Both the position numbers and the translations under genes were made by a program. A stretch of DNA of 64,000 nt. Source: Xanthomonas sp. DAR 34887 (lineage in GTDB: Bacteria; Pseudomonadota; Gammaproteobacteria; Xanthomonadales; Xanthomonadaceae). The notes below the pieces were generated by a model, which saw only the letters and a program-made list of their open reading frames with translations, made no database searches and was not told the origin of the DNA. Shown in pieces: positions 34,536 to 42,990 of this stretch (positions are counted from its first letter, which is position 1; the number at the start of each line of letters is the position of its first letter). The stretch lies in assembly GCF_041245805.1 (NCBI RefSeq), contig NZ_CP162490.1, positions 2,271,001 to 2,335,000 on the forward strand. Reading direction: 5' to 3'.

Positions 34536-34603
34536 AGGGATTCGGGATTAGGGATTGGCAAAGGCGGAGTACCGCGAATCCCCAATCCCGTCATCCCCAA
34601 TCA
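34536..34603. repeat. GGGATT-type opposed repeat arms (protease gene / smpB gap)
   Basis: One arm reads AGGGATTCGGGATTAGGG then ATTGG; the opposed arm reads GCGAATCCCCAATCCC then GTCATCCCCAATCA. The arms lie between two convergent genes and can pair imperfectly, so they may act as a two-way terminator. Confidence 0.65.
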
Positions 34604-35104
34604 CGCGTTCTTGTTGTGCCGCCGCATGATCCGCTGCTTGTCGCGGGCCCAGTCGCGGTCCTTGGCGGCGTCGCGCTTGTCGTGGTCCTGCTTGCCCTTG
34701 GCCAGCGCGATCTCGAGCTTGATCTTGTTCTTGCTCCAGTACATCGCGGTGGGCACCAGGGTGTAGCCGTCGCGCTCGACGCGGCCGATCAGCTTGTCGA
34801 TCTCGTGCCGGTGCAGCAGCAGCTTGCGGGTGCGGCGGTCGTCGGCGACCACATGGGTGGAGGCCTGGATCAGCGGGGTGAACTGCGCGCCGAACAGGAA
34901 CAGTTCGCCCTGGCGTACGAACGCGTAGCTCTCGCCGATGTTGGCGCGGCCGGCGCGGATCGACTTGACCTCCCAGCCCTGCAGGGCCAGACCGGCCTCG
35001 TAGCGGTCCTCCAGGTGGTATTCGTGGCGCGCACGCTTGTTCAACGCGATGGTCTTGTTGGCCGTCGCGCCGTTTGCTTTATCCTTGGCGGGTTTCTTGC
35101 TCAT
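34601..35104 (-). CDS. smpB: SsrA-binding protein SmpB
   Basis: The 167-residue protein binds tmRNA and brings it to stalled ribosomes. Family signatures are NKRARHEYHLEDRYEAGLALQGWEVKSIRAG (given here as the start of the domain, about residues 22-52), AFVRQGELFLFG and the C-terminal basic tail KRDAAKDRDWARDKQRIMRRH, which inserts in the mRNA channel. I chose the ATG at 35104 because it leaves a normal-length Lys-rich N-terminus. It is divergent from ratA with about 60 bp between, the arrangement usual in gamma-proteobacteria. ssrA lies 3 kb away beyond the protease fusion gene. Confidence 0.96.
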   Translation of the reverse strand: MSKKPAKDKANGATANKTIALNKRARHEYHLEDRYEAGLALQGWEVKSIRAGRANIGESYAFVRQGELFLFGAQFTPLIQASTHVVADDRRTRKLLLHRHEIDKLIGRVERDGYTLVPTAMYWSKNKIKLEIALAKGKQDHDKRDAAKDRDWARDKQRIMRRHNKNA

Positions 35105-35164
35105 CTTGCTATTGTCTCCGATTCGGGGCCTCCCGAACGTCTTGGTCCACTTTCCCCGCACCGA

Positions 35165-35596
35165 ATGCCTATCATCCGCCGCAGCGCCCTGGTCGAACAC
35201 CCCGCAACGCGCATGTTCGACCTGGTCAATGATGTCGCCGCCTATCCGCGCCGCTTCGCCTGGTGCGATGCGGCGCACGTGCTCGAGCATAGCGACCAAT
35301 CCCTGGTGGCGCGGCTGGACCTGGGCGTGGGCTCGTTCCGGACCTGGTTCACCACCGAGAACCGGCTGCAGCGCCCCGACCGCATCGATATGCTGCTGCG
35401 CGACGGCCCGTTCAAGCGCCTGCAGGGGCAGTGGGAGTTCCAGGGTTTCAACGAGCATGCCAGCAAGGTCAGCCTGACGCTGGACTTCGAGCCGGCCTCG
35501 CGGCTGCTGGGGCCGGCGTTGGCATTGGGCTTCCAGAGCCTGGCCGACCGCATGGTCAACGACTTCGTGCGCGTGGCCGACCGCGAAGACCCATGA
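35165..35596 (+). CDS. ratA: RatA-family START-domain protein (ribosome association toxin / COQ10-like)
   Basis: The 143-residue START/polyketide cyclase-like protein has the family phrases IRRSALVEHPATRMFDLVNDV, YPRRFAWCDAAHVLE and FRTWFTTENRL. Proteins of this family are described either as RatA, which blocks 70S assembly in E. coli, or as ubiquinone-binding COQ10-like chaperones. Sequence alone does not decide. The stop overlaps the next ATG (ATGA), and the gene is divergent from smpB, the common smpB-ratA-rnfH synteny. Confidence 0.88.
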   Translation: MPIIRRSALVEHPATRMFDLVNDVAAYPRRFAWCDAAHVLEHSDQSLVARLDLGVGSFRTWFTTENRLQRPDRIDMLLRDGPFKRLQGQWEFQGFNEHASKVSLTLDFEPASRLLGPALALGFQSLADRMVNDFVRVADREDP

Positions 35597-35856
35597 GCGG
35601 GCTGCAGGTCGAGGTGGTGCTGGCCTGGCCGGACCGCTTCGTCGCGCGCACGCTGCAATTGCCCGAAGGTTCCACCGTCGCCGATGCGGTGAGCGCGGCG
35701 GCCTTGGCCGAGGCTGTGCCGGGCATGCCCTGCGCGATTCATGGCAGCGTGGCCGCGCCGACCCAGCTGCTGCACGACGGCGACCGGGTCGAACTGCTCA
35801 GGCCATTGCTGGCCGATCCGAAGGACGCCCGGCGGCGACGCGCGAAACCGCGCTAG
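35593..35856 (+). CDS. rnfH: RnfH/RatB ubiquitin-like protein
   Basis: The 87-residue ubiquitin-like (beta-grasp) protein has the RnfH family phrases VEVVLAWPDR, LPEGSTVADAV and LLHDGDRVELLRPLLADPKDARRRRA. The function is poorly known; it was named for association with Rnf complexes but is most often paired with ratA as here (4-bp overlap). It ends in a basic tail, and no cysteine-handling GG terminus is present. Confidence 0.9.
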   Translation: MSGLQVEVVLAWPDRFVARTLQLPEGSTVADAVSAAALAEAVPGMPCAIHGSVAAPTQLLHDGDRVELLRPLLADPKDARRRRAKPR

Positions 35857-35883
35857 CGCCGCCAGGCGCGTTGCCGGCGCTGC

Positions 35884-36282
35884 TTATTCGCTGCGGCGCT
35901 GCTTCTTCTTGTCCTTGGCCAGGTTGCGGCCGAACTGGCGCACGCTGTTCTTGGCCAGCTCCGAATCGTTGTCCGGGAAATAGTCGCCTTCCCAGCGGGT
36001 CACCGTGTCGTTGTCGAAGTAGACGACGAAATTCTTGATCTCGGTCCGGCCGAGGCGGTCGAGGCGCTCGGTCGAGGTGTAGTCCCAGCGCTGCGCATGG
36101 AACGGATCCGGGATCGACGGGGTTCCCAGCAGCGCGTTCACCTGCTGCTTGCTCTGGCCGACCTTGAGCTGATCGACGGCCGCCTGCTTGATCAGGTTGC
36201 CTTGGTAGATGGGCTGCTTGTAGATGATCCCGCAGCCAGCGGTGGACAGGGCAACAGCGGCGACCAGCAAGAGATTGCGCAT
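35884..36282 (-). CDS. bamE: Outer-membrane assembly factor BamE
   Basis: The 132-residue lipoprotein (lipobox STAGC, Cys17) is part of the BAM complex that inserts beta-barrels in the outer membrane. Family marks are YKQPIYQGNLIKQAAVDQLKVGQSKQQVNALLG (described in part: KVGQSKQQV is the SmpA/OmlA signature), SIPDPFHAQRWDY and VVYFDND. The basic C-terminal tail (AKDKKKQRRSE) is longer than in E. coli. It is divergent from fur, an arrangement frequent in Xanthomonas and Pseudomonas, where the gene was first named omlA. Confidence 0.94.
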   Translation of the reverse strand: MRNLLLVAAVALSTAGCGIIYKQPIYQGNLIKQAAVDQLKVGQSKQQVNALLGTPSIPDPFHAQRWDYTSTERLDRLGRTEIKNFVVYFDNDTVTRWEGDYFPDNDSELAKNSVRQFGRNLAKDKKKQRRSE

Positions 36283-36385
36283 CGGGGACAGTACTGAGGG
36301 AAATCGGGTCGATGATACACTCCCGACGACCGCCGCGACCCATCCCGAGGCAGCTGGCGCTAAACCAGCTATGAATGGAGACGCC
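36283..36385. promoter_or_regulatory. Divergent bamE/fur promoter region
   Basis: The 103-bp gap holds TGATACACT on the plus strand and TGTATCAT on the minus strand (around 36311-36322), both acceptable extended -10 boxes for fur and bamE. No clear 19-bp Fur box is visible by eye. Confidence 0.4.
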
Positions 36386-36805
36386 ATGGAATCCCACGAT
36401 CTGCGCAAAGTCGGCCTGAAGGTCACGCATCCCCGGATGCGTATCCTGGAGCTGCTCGAGCAGAAGTCGGCGCGCCACCACATGACCGCGGAAGAGATCT
36501 ACCGCCAGCTGCTCGATCACGGCGACGAGATCGGCCTGGCCACGGTGTACCGGGTCCTGACCCAGTTCGAGGCGGCCGGACTGGTGCTCAAGCACAATTT
36601 CGAAGGCGGCCAGGCGGTGTACGAACTGGACCGCGGCGGCCACCACGACCATATGGTGGACGTGGACACCGGCAACGTCATCGAGTTCGAAAGCGCCGAG
36701 ATCGAGGAGTTGCAGCGCAAGATCGCCGCCGAGCACGGCTACGAGCTGGAAGAGCACTCGCTGGTGCTGTACGTGCGCAGCAAGCGCCCGACCAAGAAGG
36801 GCTGA
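36386..36805 (+). CDS. fur: Ferric uptake regulator Fur
   Basis: The 139-residue repressor binds DNA with ferrous iron to silence iron-uptake genes. The winged helix carries GLKVTHPRMRILELLE and AEEIYRQLLDHGDEIGLATVYRVLTQFEAAGL (read as helices around residues 30-60). Metal ligands lie in the GGHHDHMVDVDTG region and in the C-terminal HGYELEEHSLVLYV. The family CxxC zinc pair is absent, as in other Xanthomonas-like Fur proteins that I recall. I chose the ATG at 36386, with GGAG six bases upstream, over the ATG at 36371. Confidence 0.96.
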   Translation: MESHDLRKVGLKVTHPRMRILELLEQKSARHHMTAEEIYRQLLDHGDEIGLATVYRVLTQFEAAGLVLKHNFEGGQAVYELDRGGHHDHMVDVDTGNVIEFESAEIEELQRKIAAEHGYELEEHSLVLYVRSKRPTKKG

Positions 36806-36929
36806 GCTGGCGCCGTGCGGGCGTGGTCGCGTTTGACCTGAACCCATCGCCGCGGACCGCGGTTGAAACCGCTGCTATAGGTTGAACCGCCTCCTGCAGA
36901 AGGCGGGCGGACGACTCGCCGAGTGCACT

Positions 36930-37066
36930 GTGGGAGGGACTTCAGTCCCGACGCGGTCCGACCCAGGGATGTTGGGCATCTCCGCTAGTCGCGGCTGAAA
37001 CCTCTCACAGTGAACTCGCGGCGAACCGGCCGGGTGCACTGTAGGAGGGGCTTCAGCCCCGACCCG
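36930..37066. repeat. GTAG-type REP palindromes (three copies)
   Basis: Forward copies TGTGGGAGGGACTTCAGTCC (36930) and TGTAGGAGGGGCTTCAGCCC (37040), with a degenerate inverted copy between them (about 36987-37010, GTCGCGGCTGAAACC). Each forward copy carries a GGG/TTCAG/CCC stem with the GTGG or GTAG head seen in Stenotrophomonas/Xanthomonas REPs. The surrounding 36806-37230 has no gene. Confidence 0.75.
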
Positions 37067-37230
37067 ACACCATCCGGCGCCCACAAGCTGCCTACCCCAA
37101 ATCGCCGAGGGACATGGCTCCAGTCACCGGATGGCTTGAGGCTGCGCAACCCCCTACGCGATGCGGCGCTCGGTTACCGAACCAACGCCAAGCCCGGCTT
37201 GCCAGCCCGGCAAGCGCCGCCCACGACGCC

Positions 37231-38898
37231 TCAGCCCGCGCTCTGCAACAGCCGCTTGGCGGCCGCGCGGGCTTCCTTGCTGACCTCGACCCCGCCCAGC
37301 ATCCGCGCCAGTTCTTCCTCGCGCTGCCGCGGCGCAAGCAGTTCGACCGAGCTCTGGGTCATGCCCTCGACCGGCGCCTTGCTGACCCGGTAATGGGCGT
37401 GGCCCTGCGCCGCGACCTGCGGCAGGTGGGTCACGCACAGCACCTGGCGCTGCTCGCCGAGCGCGCGCAGCTTCTTGCCGACGATGTCGGCGACCGCGCC
37501 GCCGATGCCCGAGTCCACCTCGTCGAACACCATCGTCGGCACCGCGTCCAGGCCCAGTGCGGCGACCTCGATCGCCAGCGAGATGCGCGACAGCTCGCCG
37601 CCGGAGGCGACCTTGCGCAGCGCGCGCGGCGGCTGGCCGGCATTGGCCGCGACCAGGAACTCCACGCGCTCGGCACCGGCCGGGTCGGGGCGCTCGGTCT
37701 CGTGCGGCTCGAGCTGGATCTCGAAGCGTCCGCCGCCCATGCCCAGTTCGCCGATCAGCGCGGTGGTATCGCGCGACAGCGCCTGCGCGCCGCGCCGGCG
37801 GGTGCCGCTGAGCGCGGCGGCGGCGTCGCGCCAGGCCTGGGTGGCGCGGGCGATCTCCGCATCCAGCACGTCCAGGCGTTCGCCGGCGCCGCGCAGGCCT
37901 TCGACTTCGGCCAGCAGCGCGTCGCGGTGCTCGCCCAGGGTGTCCGTGGTGACCCGGTGCTTGCGCGCCAGGTCGTGCAGCCGGCCCAGTTTGCGTTCCA
38001 TGTCCTCGAATTGCGCCGGGTCCGCGTCCAGGTCGTCGCGGACCCGGTCGACCAGCGCCAGCGCCTCTTCCAGCTGGATCGTGGCGCTGTCGATCAGCGC
38101 TTCGACCTCGGCCAGGCGCGGCTCGTATTCGCCGACCTTGCCGAGTTCGTGGCGGGTCTGCTGCAGCAGTTCCAGCACCGCCGGAGCTTCGTCGCCGTTG
38201 AGCCGCTGTGCGGCGCCCTCGCAGGCGCCGATCAGCGCCGCGGCGTGGGCCTGGCGGCGATGGTTGGCGTCCAGCGCGGCGATCGCCGCCGGGTCCAGGT
38301 CCTCGCGCTGCAGCTCGGCCAGCTGGTGTTCGAGGAAGCCGATGCGGTCGGACACGTCGCCCTGCGCCAGTAGCGTTTCGCGCTCGGCCAGCAACGCCTG
38401 CCAGCGCGCGGCGGCGGCGCGCACCGCGGCGCGTTCGGCATCGTTGCGGGCGTAGGCGTCGAGCAGGCCCAGCTGGCTGCCGCGCGACAGCAGCGCCTGG
38501 TGTTCGTGCTGGCCATGGATCTCGACCAGGTGCCCGGCCAGTTCGGCCAGCTGCGACAGGGTCACCGGACGGCCGTTGATCCAGGCGCGCGAGCCGCCGT
38601 CGGCGCGGATCACCCGGCGCAGCTGGCACTGTTCGTCGTCGTCGAGCTCGTTCTCGCGCAGCCAGGCGCGCGCCGGCGCGGCGTCGGGTACGGCGAATTC
38701 GGCCGACAGTTCGGCGCGGTCGGCGCCATGGCGGACCACGCCGCTGTCGGCGCGCAGCCCGGACAGGAAGCCGAGCGCGTCCACCATCAGCGACTTGCCG
38801 GCGCCGGTTTCGCCGGACACCACGGTCATGCCAGGGCCGAATTCCAGTTCGGTGCCGCGGACGACGGCGAAATCCTTGATCGAGAGATGTCTGAGCAT
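37231..38898 (-). CDS. recN: DNA repair protein RecN
   Basis: The 555-residue SMC-like ATPase acts in double-strand break repair and chromosome cohesion. It begins MLRHLSIKDFAVVRGTELEF with Walker A GETGAGKS near residue 30, and has LVEIHGQHEHQALL, a long coiled-coil centre (about residues 160-370), the ABC signature KVASGGELSRISLAIE and Walker B-type TMVFDEVDSGIGG. Length matches E. coli RecN. The gene is divergent from hrcA across 113 bp, as in other gamma-proteobacteria. Expression is usually SOS-controlled; no clear LexA box is visible to me. Confidence 0.95.
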   Translation of the reverse strand: MLRHLSIKDFAVVRGTELEFGPGMTVVSGETGAGKSLMVDALGFLSGLRADSGVVRHGADRAELSAEFAVPDAAPARAWLRENELDDDEQCQLRRVIRADGGSRAWINGRPVTLSQLAELAGHLVEIHGQHEHQALLSRGSQLGLLDAYARNDAERAAVRAAAARWQALLAERETLLAQGDVSDRIGFLEHQLAELQREDLDPAAIAALDANHRRQAHAAALIGACEGAAQRLNGDEAPAVLELLQQTRHELGKVGEYEPRLAEVEALIDSATIQLEEALALVDRVRDDLDADPAQFEDMERKLGRLHDLARKHRVTTDTLGEHRDALLAEVEGLRGAGERLDVLDAEIARATQAWRDAAAALSGTRRRGAQALSRDTTALIGELGMGGGRFEIQLEPHETERPDPAGAERVEFLVAANAGQPPRALRKVASGGELSRISLAIEVAALGLDAVPTMVFDEVDSGIGGAVADIVGKKLRALGEQRQVLCVTHLPQVAAQGHAHYRVSKAPVEGMTQSSVELLAPRQREEELARMLGGVEVSKEARAAAKRLLQSAG

Positions 38899-38956
38899 GG
38901 GGGTCGCAAATCCAGGGCCGCGCAACGCTAGCATGCGCGGGTAGGTGGGCCAATGA

Positions 38957-38983
38957 CTTGCCAAGCCGGCATGCAGCCATTAT
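38957..38983 (+). promoter_or_regulatory. hrcA: Possible sigma-32 promoter of hrcA
   Basis: CTTGCCA, 13 bp, then CCATTAT resembles the heat-shock sigma-32 pattern CTTGAAA-N13-CCCCATNT, 29 bp before the hrcA start. A CIRCE element is not visible in the 113-bp gap. Weak by-eye match. Confidence 0.35.
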
Positions 38984-39011
38984 CTAGTGTCCAGTCTCAC
39001 GGATTGATTCA

Positions 39012-40070
39012 ATGCGCGCCTCTCCGGTCCACTCTTCGCTCGACCCACGCGCCCGGCAGCTGTTGCGCACGCTGATCTCGCGCTACATCCGCGATGGCGA
39101 ACCGGTCGGCTCGCAGACCCTGGCCCGCCACGCCGGACTGGACGTGAGCCCGGCGACGATCCGCAACATCCTCGCCGACCTGGAGGACGCCGGCCTGCTC
39201 AGCTCGCCGCACACCTCGGCCGGGCGCATTCCCACCGCCACCGGCTACCGGGTGTTCGTCGACAGCCTGGTGCAGATGCGCCCGCCCGGCGAAGGCGAGG
39301 TGGCGCGGCTGCGCGCGGAGATGAGCAGCGCCGCCGGCACCCAGGCGCTGCTCGGCAGCGCCTCGGAACTGCTGTCGGCGATGACCCATTTCGTCGGCGT
39401 GGTCAGCGCGCCCAAGCGCGAGCAGTTCGCGTTCCGGCATATCGACTTCGTGCCGCTGGACGCGCGCCGGGTGCTGGCGATCCTGGTGTTCGCCGACAAC
39501 GAGGTGCAGAACCGGGTCATCGAACCGCGCAAGGCCTACGAGCCGGCCGAGCTGGAGCGGGTGGCCAATTACTTGAACGGGCATTTCGCCGGGCGCGCGC
39601 TGGCCGATATCCGCGCCAGCCTGCTGCGCGACCTGCGCCACGCCCGCGACGAGATGGAGCTGCTGCTGGCGCACAGCGTGGAACTGGCCGAGCAGGCGCT
39701 GGCGCCGGCCGGCGACGACATGGTGCTGGCCGGGCAGACCAAGCTGATGGGGGTGCAGGACCTGTCGGACCTGGAGCGGCTGCGCGAGCTGTTCGAGATC
39801 TTCGCCAGCAAGCGCGAGATCCTGCAGCTGCTGGAGCGCACCATCCGTGCGCCGGGGGTGCGCATCTTCATCGGCGAGGAAACCGGGGTAGTGCCGCTGG
39901 AGAGCGTGTCGCTGGTCACCGCGCCGTACATGGCCGGCGGCCAGGTGCTGGGCGTGCTGGGGGTGATCGGCCCCAAGCGCATGGACTACGACCGGGTGAT
40001 CCCGCTGGTACAGACCGCCGCCGAGGTCCTCGGCGCCGCCCTGGACCCGACCCCGCCGACCGAGCGCTAG
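39012..40070 (+). CDS. hrcA: Heat-shock repressor HrcA
   Basis: The 352-residue repressor has an N-terminal winged helix (TLISRYIRDGEPVGSQTLAR, then LDVSPATIRNILADLEDAGLL) and the SPHTSAGRIPTATGYR phrase that identifies HrcA. It normally binds CIRCE elements before heat-shock genes. Here it heads hrcA-grpE-dnaK-dnaJ. In gamma-proteobacteria HrcA usually acts mainly on groES-groEL; no CIRCE was seen in the gaps of this cluster. It is divergent from recN. Confidence 0.94.
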   Translation: MRASPVHSSLDPRARQLLRTLISRYIRDGEPVGSQTLARHAGLDVSPATIRNILADLEDAGLLSSPHTSAGRIPTATGYRVFVDSLVQMRPPGEGEVARLRAEMSSAAGTQALLGSASELLSAMTHFVGVVSAPKREQFAFRHIDFVPLDARRVLAILVFADNEVQNRVIEPRKAYEPAELERVANYLNGHFAGRALADIRASLLRDLRHARDEMELLLAHSVELAEQALAPAGDDMVLAGQTKLMGVQDLSDLERLRELFEIFASKREILQLLERTIRAPGVRIFIGEETGVVPLESVSLVTAPYMAGGQVLGVLGVIGPKRMDYDRVIPLVQTAAEVLGAALDPTPPTER

Positions 40071-40120
40071 CGTGCAAGGCAGGGGCGTCCAACTGGCCCC
40101 GAAGCCGGGGTTGCCGCCCG

Positions 40121-40157
40121 CTTTTCCCATTCCCGATTCCCGTCTCCCCATTCCCCC
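40121..40157. repeat. GGGATT-type short repeat, single arm (hrcA/grpE gap)
   Basis: CCCATTCCCGATTCCCG followed by CTCCCCATTCCCCC: short, CCCATT-based units in the 174-bp gap between hrcA and grpE, in the orientation of the second arm at other sites. No partner arm is visible. Confidence 0.5.
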
Positions 40158-40244
40158 AAATGCAACACAGCATCTTGAATCCGCTGCGCACGCCCACATA
40201 GGTGGTCCGGTAGGGCGGGTGCATCATCCGCCAGGGAACCGGAA

Positions 40245-40766
40245 ATGAACCAAGACCACCCCGAATTCGATTCTGAACATCTGTCCGAGGCACAGCAGCC
40301 CGCGTCCGATCCGCTGCAGGCGGAGATCGAGACCCTGCGCAGCGAGCTGGCGCTGGTCAAGGCCGACGCGCTGCGCGAGCGCGCCGACCTGGAAAACCAG
40401 CGCAAGCGCATCGCCCGCGACGTCGAGCAGGCGCGCAAGTTCGCCAACGAGCGCCTGCTCGGCGACCTGCTGCCGGTGTTCGACAGCCTGGACGCCGGCC
40501 TGAGCGCGGCCGGCAGCGAACCCAGCCCGCTGCGCGACGGCCTGGAACTTACTTACAAGCAACTGCTCAAGGTCGCCGCCGACAACGGCCTGACCCTGCT
40601 CGATCCGACCGGGCAGCCGTTCAACCCAGAGCACCACCAGGCGATCAGCCAGGCCGAGGCCGACGGCGTCGCCCCCGGTCACGTGATCCAGGTGTTCCAG
40701 AAGGGCTACCTGCTCAACGATCGCCTGCTGCGGCCGGCGCTCGTGGTGGTCGCCAAGCACGATTGA
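40245..40766 (+). CDS. grpE: Nucleotide-exchange factor GrpE
   Basis: The 173-residue co-chaperone has a long N-terminal helix (residues about 25-65, LQAEIETLRSELALVKADALRERADLENQRKR, described in parts), the ARKFANERLLGDLLPVFDSLD stretch, and a C-terminal beta domain with NPEHHQAISQ and GYLLNDRLLRPALVVVAK. It exchanges ADP for ATP on DnaK. The start follows a GGAA site. Repeats separate it from hrcA; a 147-bp gap precedes dnaK. Confidence 0.96.
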   Translation: MNQDHPEFDSEHLSEAQQPASDPLQAEIETLRSELALVKADALRERADLENQRKRIARDVEQARKFANERLLGDLLPVFDSLDAGLSAAGSEPSPLRDGLELTYKQLLKVAADNGLTLLDPTGQPFNPEHHQAISQAEADGVAPGHVIQVFQKGYLLNDRLLRPALVVVAKHD

Positions 40767-40913
40767 CGCGCCGCCGGCGGTCCGCGCCTGAATCGGGCGC
40801 GGCCGCGGCAGAACGCTAATTTGCGGTAATGGCTTGAATGGCCTGCGGCCATCCCTATATCCGAACCAGACCCCGGCAGCGGCCGGACACCAGAAATTTT
40901 CAGGAGTCATCCA

Positions 40914-42830
40914 ATGGGCAAGATCATCGGCATCGACCTGGGCACGACCAACTCGTGCGTGGCGATCATGGACGGCGGCAAGGCCCGCGTCATCGAAAAT
41001 TCCGAAGGCGACCGCACCACGCCCTCGATCGTCGCCTACACCAAGGACGGCGAAGTGCTGGTGGGCGCCTCGGCCAAGCGCCAGGCGGTCACCAATCCGA
41101 AGAACACCTTCTACGCGGTGAAGCGCCTGATCGGCCGCAAGTTCACCGACGCCGAAGTGCAGAAGGACATCGGCCTGGTTCCCTACGGCATCGTCCAGCA
41201 CGACAACGGCGACGCCTGGGTGGCCACTGCCGACGGCCGCAAGCTGGCCTCGCAGGAAATCTCCGCGCAGGTGCTGGAGAAGATGAAGAAGACCGCCGAG
41301 GCGTTCCTGGGCGAGACCGTCACCGAGGCGGTCATCACCGTGCCGGCGTACTTCAACGACAGCCAGCGCCAGGCGACCAAGGACGCCGGCCGCATCGCCG
41401 GCCTGGACGTCAAGCGCATCATCAACGAGCCGACCGCCGCGGCGCTGGCCTACGGCCTGGACAAGGGCCAGGGCGGCGATCGCAAGATCGCGGTGTACGA
41501 CCTGGGCGGCGGCACCTTCGACGTGTCGATCATCGAGATCGCCAACGTCGATGGCGAGAAGCAGTTCGAAGTGCTGGCCACCAACGGCGACACCTTCCTG
41601 GGCGGCGAAGACTTCGACAAGCGCGTCATCGACTACCTCGTCGAAGAATTCAACAAGGACCAGGGCATCGACCTGCGCAAGGATCCGCTGGCGCTGCAGC
41701 GCCTGAAGGATGCGGCCGAGCGCGCCAAGATCGAGCTGTCGTCCTCGCAGCAGACCGAAGTCAACCTGCCGTACGTCACCGCCGACGCGTCGGGCCCGAA
41801 GCACCTCAACATCAAGCTGACCCGGGCCAAGCTCGAGGCGCTGGTCGAGGATCTGGTCAAGCGCACCATCGAGCCGTGCCGCACCGCGCTCAACGACGCC
41901 GGCCTGCGTGCCAGCGACGTGACCGAGGTGATCCTGGTCGGCGGCCAGACCCGCATGCCGAAGGTGCAGCAGGCGGTGGCCGAGTTCTTCGGCAAGGATC
42001 CGCGCAAGGACGTCAATCCCGACGAGGCCGTGGCGCTGGGCGCGGCGATCCAGGGCGGCGTGCTGGCCGGCGACGTCAAGGACGTGCTGCTGCTCGACGT
42101 GACCCCGCTGAGCCTGGGCATCGAAACCCTGGGCGGCGTGTTCACCAAGATCATCGAGAAGAACACCACGATCCCGACCAAGGCCTCGCAGACCTTCTCC
42201 ACCGCCGAGGACAACCAGTCCGCGGTCACCGTGCACGTGCTGCAGGGCGAGCGCGAGCAGGCCCGCTACAACAAGTCGCTGGCCAAGTTCGACCTGTCCG
42301 GGATCGAGCCGGCGCCGCGCGGCCTGCCGCAAGTGGAGGTGTCCTTCGACATCGACGCCAACGGCATCCTGCACGTGTCGGCCAAGGACAAGAAGACCAA
42401 CAAGGAACAGAAGGTCGAGATCAAGGCCGGCTCCGGCCTGTCGGACGACGAGATCCAGCGGATGGTCGCCGACGCGGAAGCCAACCGCGAGGAAGACAAG
42501 AAGTTCCATGAGCTGGTGCAGGCGCGCAACCAGGCCGACGGCCTGCTGCACGCCACCCGCAGCGCGATCACCGAGCACGGCAGCAAGGTCGGTGGCGACG
42601 TGATCGGCAAGGTCGAGTCGGCGCTGGCAGACCTGGAAACGGCGATGAAGGGCGACGACAAGGGCCAGATCGAGGCCAAGACCAAGGCGCTGGAAGAGGC
42701 TGGGCAGTCGCTGTATGCGGCGGCCGCTGCTGGCGAACAGCAGCCGGGCGCCGCCCCGGGCGGCGCGCACGCCGCTGGCGACGACGTGGTCGACGCCGAG
42801 TTCACCGAGGTCAAGGACGACAAGAAGTAA
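40914..42830 (+). CDS. dnaK: Chaperone DnaK (Hsp70)
   Basis: The 638-residue Hsp70 has its nucleotide-binding domain starting IIGIDLGTTNSCVAIMDG. It has the second signature IAVYDLGGGTFDVSI and the third VILVGGQTRMPKVQ, the DVLLLDVTPLSLGIET linker, and a C-terminal lid. Its last residues (DDVVDAEFTEVKDDKK) give the usual acidic EEVD-like bacterial tail. It has the AGGAG ribosome site. The gene lies between grpE and dnaJ. Confidence 0.98.
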   Translation: MGKIIGIDLGTTNSCVAIMDGGKARVIENSEGDRTTPSIVAYTKDGEVLVGASAKRQAVTNPKNTFYAVKRLIGRKFTDAEVQKDIGLVPYGIVQHDNGDAWVATADGRKLASQEISAQVLEKMKKTAEAFLGETVTEAVITVPAYFNDSQRQATKDAGRIAGLDVKRIINEPTAAALAYGLDKGQGGDRKIAVYDLGGGTFDVSIIEIANVDGEKQFEVLATNGDTFLGGEDFDKRVIDYLVEEFNKDQGIDLRKDPLALQRLKDAAERAKIELSSSQQTEVNLPYVTADASGPKHLNIKLTRAKLEALVEDLVKRTIEPCRTALNDAGLRASDVTEVILVGGQTRMPKVQQAVAEFFGKDPRKDVNPDEAVALGAAIQGGVLAGDVKDVLLLDVTPLSLGIETLGGVFTKIIEKNTTIPTKASQTFSTAEDNQSAVTVHVLQGEREQARYNKSLAKFDLSGIEPAPRGLPQVEVSFDIDANGILHVSAKDKKTNKEQKVEIKAGSGLSDDEIQRMVADAEANREEDKKFHELVQARNQADGLLHATRSAITEHGSKVGGDVIGKVESALADLETAMKGDDKGQIEAKTKALEEAGQSLYAAAAAGEQQPGAAPGGAHAAGDDVVDAEFTEVKDDKK

Positions 42831-42833
42831 GCC

Positions 42834-42985
42834 GGGATTCGGGATTGGGATTGGGGATTGGCAAGGCCCCTTGGCCTGCCGATTCCTGCTCCCATCCCTG
42901 TCCAAAGCAGTGCTTGCAAAAGCGGAAGAGCTCGGCTCTCCGCTTTTGCCTTGAACGAATCCCGAATTTCGAATCCCCAATCTCC
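42834..42985. repeat. GGGATT-type opposed repeat arms (dnaK/dnaJ gap)
   Basis: Arm one, GGGATTCGGGATTGGGATTGG then GGATTGG, lies at 42834-42860. Arm two (about 42956-42985) is ACGAATCCCGAATTTCGAAT then CCCCAATC. They flank a terminator-like stem at 42916-42949 inside the dnaK-dnaJ pair. Confidence 0.65.
42916..42949 (+). terminator. Terminator-like stem between dnaK and dnaJ
   Basis: GCAAAAGCGGAAGAGC and GCTCTCCGCTTTTGC pair around TCG with one unpaired base, giving a long stem. The T run TTTT lies inside the stem end. It may stop part of the dnaK message and reduce dnaJ expression. Confidence 0.7.
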
Positions 42986-42990
42986 GCCCT

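Noticed and set aside
38899..39011. CIRCE element upstream of hrcA
   Set aside because: No TTAGCACTC-N9-GAGTGCTAA-like dyad in the gap; only a weak sigma-32-like match remains.
42842..42862. GGGATT units as possible binding sites of a single regulator
   Set aside because: They occur beside unrelated genes, in opposed arms with changing spacing, which fits a structural repeat better than an operator.
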